Made by a program: the position numbers and the translations under genes. This document shows, one piece after another, positions 4,154 to 6,090 of a DNA stretch of 6,090 bases (within the stretch, counting starts at the first letter, position 1; each line of letters opens with the position of its first letter). The DNA is taken from the NCBI GenBank assembly GCA_004173415.1, contig SEHC01000259.1, positions 1 through 6,090 of the forward strand, given 5' to 3'. Under the pieces are notes generated by a model. It had not been told where the DNA came from, searched no databases, and worked only from the letters and a program-made list of their open reading frames with translations. Origin of the DNA: Lysobacteraceae bacterium (GTDB lineage: Bacteria > Pseudomonadota > Gammaproteobacteria > Xanthomonadales > Xanthomonadaceae).

Positions 4154-6090
4154 GTGGAAGGGAAGACCCCGGCGCCACCACCCCCTCGCGACGAAGAGCG
4201 ATCGCTGCAAGGCCTGCCGCCGTGGGCATGGGCCCTGGCGGCACTGCTGGTCGGATTCCTGTTCACCAGCTGGGTCGCCCAGCGCGAGTGGCGTGATGCC
4301 AAGGCACGCGCCAATGCCGCCCATGAAGTGGCGGCCGACCAGAGCGTGCAGCACCTGCAGGCGCAACTGGCCGCCGCCGACGCGCTGCTGCGGGCCATGC
4401 AGACGATCTTCCTGGCCAACGACCGCATGGACCAGAACCAGTATTCCGAATACACCGACAACCTGCGCCTGCGGACCCGCCTGCCCGGCCACGTCGCCAC
4501 CGCCTTTGCCCGCCGGCAGGTCGATCCCGAGCATCCCGGGCGCGTGACCTACCGGTATCAGCTGATCGCGCCGCTGGCCGGCAACCAGGCCCTGGTCGGC
4601 TTCGACATGGCCGGCCAGGCGGAAAACCTGGCGGCCCTGCACAGCGCGCGCGATGCGGACGCGGCCACGGCCTCGTCGCCGTTCGTGCTGCGCCAGCTTT
4701 CCAAGCGCGGCAAACCCATCCCCGGGATCACCGTGCGCCTGCCGGTGTACTCGCGCGGCCCGATCCCGGCCACGGTGGAAGAGCGGCGCGCGCGCGAGAT
4801 CGGCGCGCTGGCCGTCAGCCTGAAACTGGAGGCACTGGTCCATGACGGCTTGCCCGTCCAGGCGATGGAACGCTTCAGGGTGCGGGTGCGCGACCTCGAC
4901 GCGGCCGGCGCCGAGGCTTTCTTCGACTCCGGCTCGACCACGGCCGCCGATGCGCCGACCTTCGTCCGCAGGCTGGAGTTCGGCGGCCGCGCTTGGCAGC
5001 TCGAACTGCAGCCCCGGCCGGCCGGCCTGGACACCGGTCGGCTGCGCACCGTGGCGATCGCCGGGGTGGTGATCAGCTGCCTGGTCGGACTGCTGCTGTG
5101 GTCGCTGGCCAGCACCCGCCGCCGCGCGCTCGCCCTGGGCAGAAGGATGAGCGCACGCTTTGGCGAAAGCGAAGCGCGTTTCCGCGCCCTCAATGAACTG
5201 CTGCCGGCACTGGTGCTGCTTGCCGACGCCAGCGACGGCCGCATCGTCTATGCCAACCAGGCCGCGCGGCAGCGCCTGGGCGACGTGGGTGGACAGGCCA
5301 TGCAGTCGCTGTTCGAGGATCCGTCGCTGAAACAGCGGGTGGCCGACGCCGATGCGATGGCCCAAGGCTGGAGCAGCGTGGACGCGGCGCTGTCGGGACC
5401 GGACCGGGTCTTCTTCTGGGTCAACTCGTCCATCGCCCAGGTGGAGATGGAAGGCAGGTCGCACCTGCTGATGGTGGCCACCGACATCTCCGAGCAGCGC
5501 CAGCTGACCGAGCAGCTCAGCTACCAGGCCACCCACGATGCCTTGACCGAACTGTGCAACCGGCGCGAGTTCGAGCGCGTGGTCAAGCAGGCGCTCGTCG
5601 AGCGCAAGACCTCCGCCGGCGCCCATTCCTGCGCCCTGCTGTACATCGACCTGGACCAGTTCAAGCTGATCAACGACATTTCCGGGCACATGGCCGGCGA
5701 CCAGCTGCTGGCGCAACTGGCCCTGACCATGCGCCAGCAGGGCCGCGCCGGCGACGTGCTGGCCCGCCTGGGCGGGGACGAGTTCGGCCTACTCGGCTAC
5801 GACCTGGACGCCGACTCCGCGCGGCGGCTGGCCGAGCGCCTGCGCGAGGCCATCGAGGCGCAGATGTTCACCTGGCAGGAACACACCTACACGATCAGCG
5901 CGAGCATCGGCGTGGTCGTGGTCGACCATGGCGACCCCACCCTCAAGGACCTGCTGGCGTGGGCGGATACCGCCTGCTACCTGGCCAAGGAGAACGGCCG
6001 CAACCGCGTGCACGTGTACCGCGAGGACGACGAGACCACGCGCCGGCAGGGCGAGATGGAATGGGCCAACCGCCTGCGCAAGGCGCTGGA
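4154..6090 (+). CDS. Membrane CHASE-PAS-GGDEF signalling protein (probably GGDEF-EAL), C-terminus beyond window
   Basis: A cyclic-di-GMP metabolism protein of the inner membrane. From the GTG at 4154, 645 residues are readable without a stop. Order: short Pro-rich cytoplasmic start, TM1 about 24-42, a periplasmic CHASE-type sensor about 75-230 (YRYQLIAPLAGNQALVGFD, 133-151, and the later RLPVYSRG are characteristic), TM2 about 298-319, a PAS domain about 342-447 (ADASDGRIVYANQAARQRLG), and a GGDEF domain about 452-620. The GGDEF domain keeps the intact signature GGDEF (540-544), the metal Asp499 in YIDLDQFK and an inhibitory-site RxxD (RAGD, 531-534), so diguanylate cyclase activity is plausible. 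The usual DxLTGLxNR entry motif reads DALTELCNR here. The last residues, EWANRLRKAL, look like the linker that opens an EAL phosphodiesterase domain, so a bifunctional or EAL-dominated enzyme is likely. The ligand of the CHASE domain is unknown. Confidence 0.93.
   Translation, partial: MEGKTPAPPPPRDEERSLQGLPPWAWALAALLVGFLFTSWVAQREWRDAKARANAAHEVAADQSVQHLQAQLAAADALLRAMQTIFLANDRMDQNQYSEYTDNLRLRTRLPGHVATAFARRQVDPEHPGRVTYRYQLIAPLAGNQALVGFDMAGQAENLAALHSARDADAATASSPFVLRQLSKRGKPIPGITVRLPVYSRGPIPATVEERRAREIGALAVSLKLEALVHDGLPVQAMERFRVRVRDLDAAGAEAFFDSGSTTAADAPTFVRRLEFGGRAWQLELQPRPAGLDTGRLRTVAIAGVVISCLVGLLLWSLASTRRRALALGRRMSARFGESEARFRALNELLPALVLLADASDGRIVYANQAARQRLGDVGGQAMQSLFEDPSLKQRVADADAMAQGWSSVDAALSGPDRVFFWVNSSIAQVEMEGRSHLLMVATDISEQRQLTEQLSYQATHDALTELCNRREFERVVKQALVERKTSAGAHSCALLYIDLDQFKLINDISGHMAGDQLLAQLALTMRQQGRAGDVLARLGGDEFGLLGYDLDADSARRLAERLREAIEAQMFTWQEHTYTISASIGVVVVDHGDPTLKDLLAWADTACYLAKENGRNRVHVYREDDETTRRQGEMEWANRLRKAL

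Noticed and set aside
3815..5716. 633-codon open frame on the minus strand across the tRNA and the GGDEF gene
   Set aside because: It passes through a tRNA gene and lies antisense to the CHASE-PAS-GGDEF coding frame. It is low-complexity Gln/Gly/Arg, so a shadow frame.

Overview
The window is a GC-rich stretch of a chromosome that looks like a gammaproteobacterium of the Xanthomonadaceae/Lysobacteraceae (Xanthomonas, Stenotrophomonas, Lysobacter, Luteimonas type). This is inferred from the close resemblance of BioB and BioF to what I recall of Xanthomonas proteins, and from the heavy G/C bias at third codon positions. I cannot name a genus.

Layout, left to right. Bases 1-2186 carry two biotin-synthesis genes on the minus strand: bioB is first in the operon, and bioF follows after only 3 bp and runs out of the window's left edge. 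A 61-bp divergent intergenic region (2187-2247) separates bioB from comF, which is on the plus strand (2248-2952) and encodes a double-zinc-ribbon/phosphoribosyltransferase-fold protein. comF converges on ubiA (minus strand, 3019-3702), the ubiquinone-pathway 4-hydroxybenzoate polyprenyltransferase. Its first ~60 residues are absent.

Bases 3715-3947 are the unusual part. Homology to UbiA stops at about 3717. Immediately beyond lie a promoter-like -10 box, the 5' 42 nt of a tRNA-Arg (3740-3781), 89 bp of lower-GC sequence of unknown origin, and then a complete tRNA-Arg(CCG) with encoded CCA (3871-3947). This has the look of a recombination or integration scar, or of a misassembly, at a tRNA locus. 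It removed the 5' end of ubiA and left a tRNA half-copy.

Bases 3948-4153 are a non-coding leader with one GC-rich hairpin. From 4154 to the right edge runs a large membrane-bound cyclic-di-GMP signalling protein: TM, periplasmic CHASE sensor, TM, PAS, GGDEF, with an EAL domain probably beyond the edge.

Functionally, bioB and bioF work together in the last part of biotin synthesis. The other genes (comF, ubiA, tRNA, GGDEF protein) are housekeeping or signalling neighbours without an evident shared pathway. I see no CRISPR array, transposase, toxin-antitoxin pair or defence cassette. The only signal that departs from ordinary core-genome content is the ubiA/tRNA junction.
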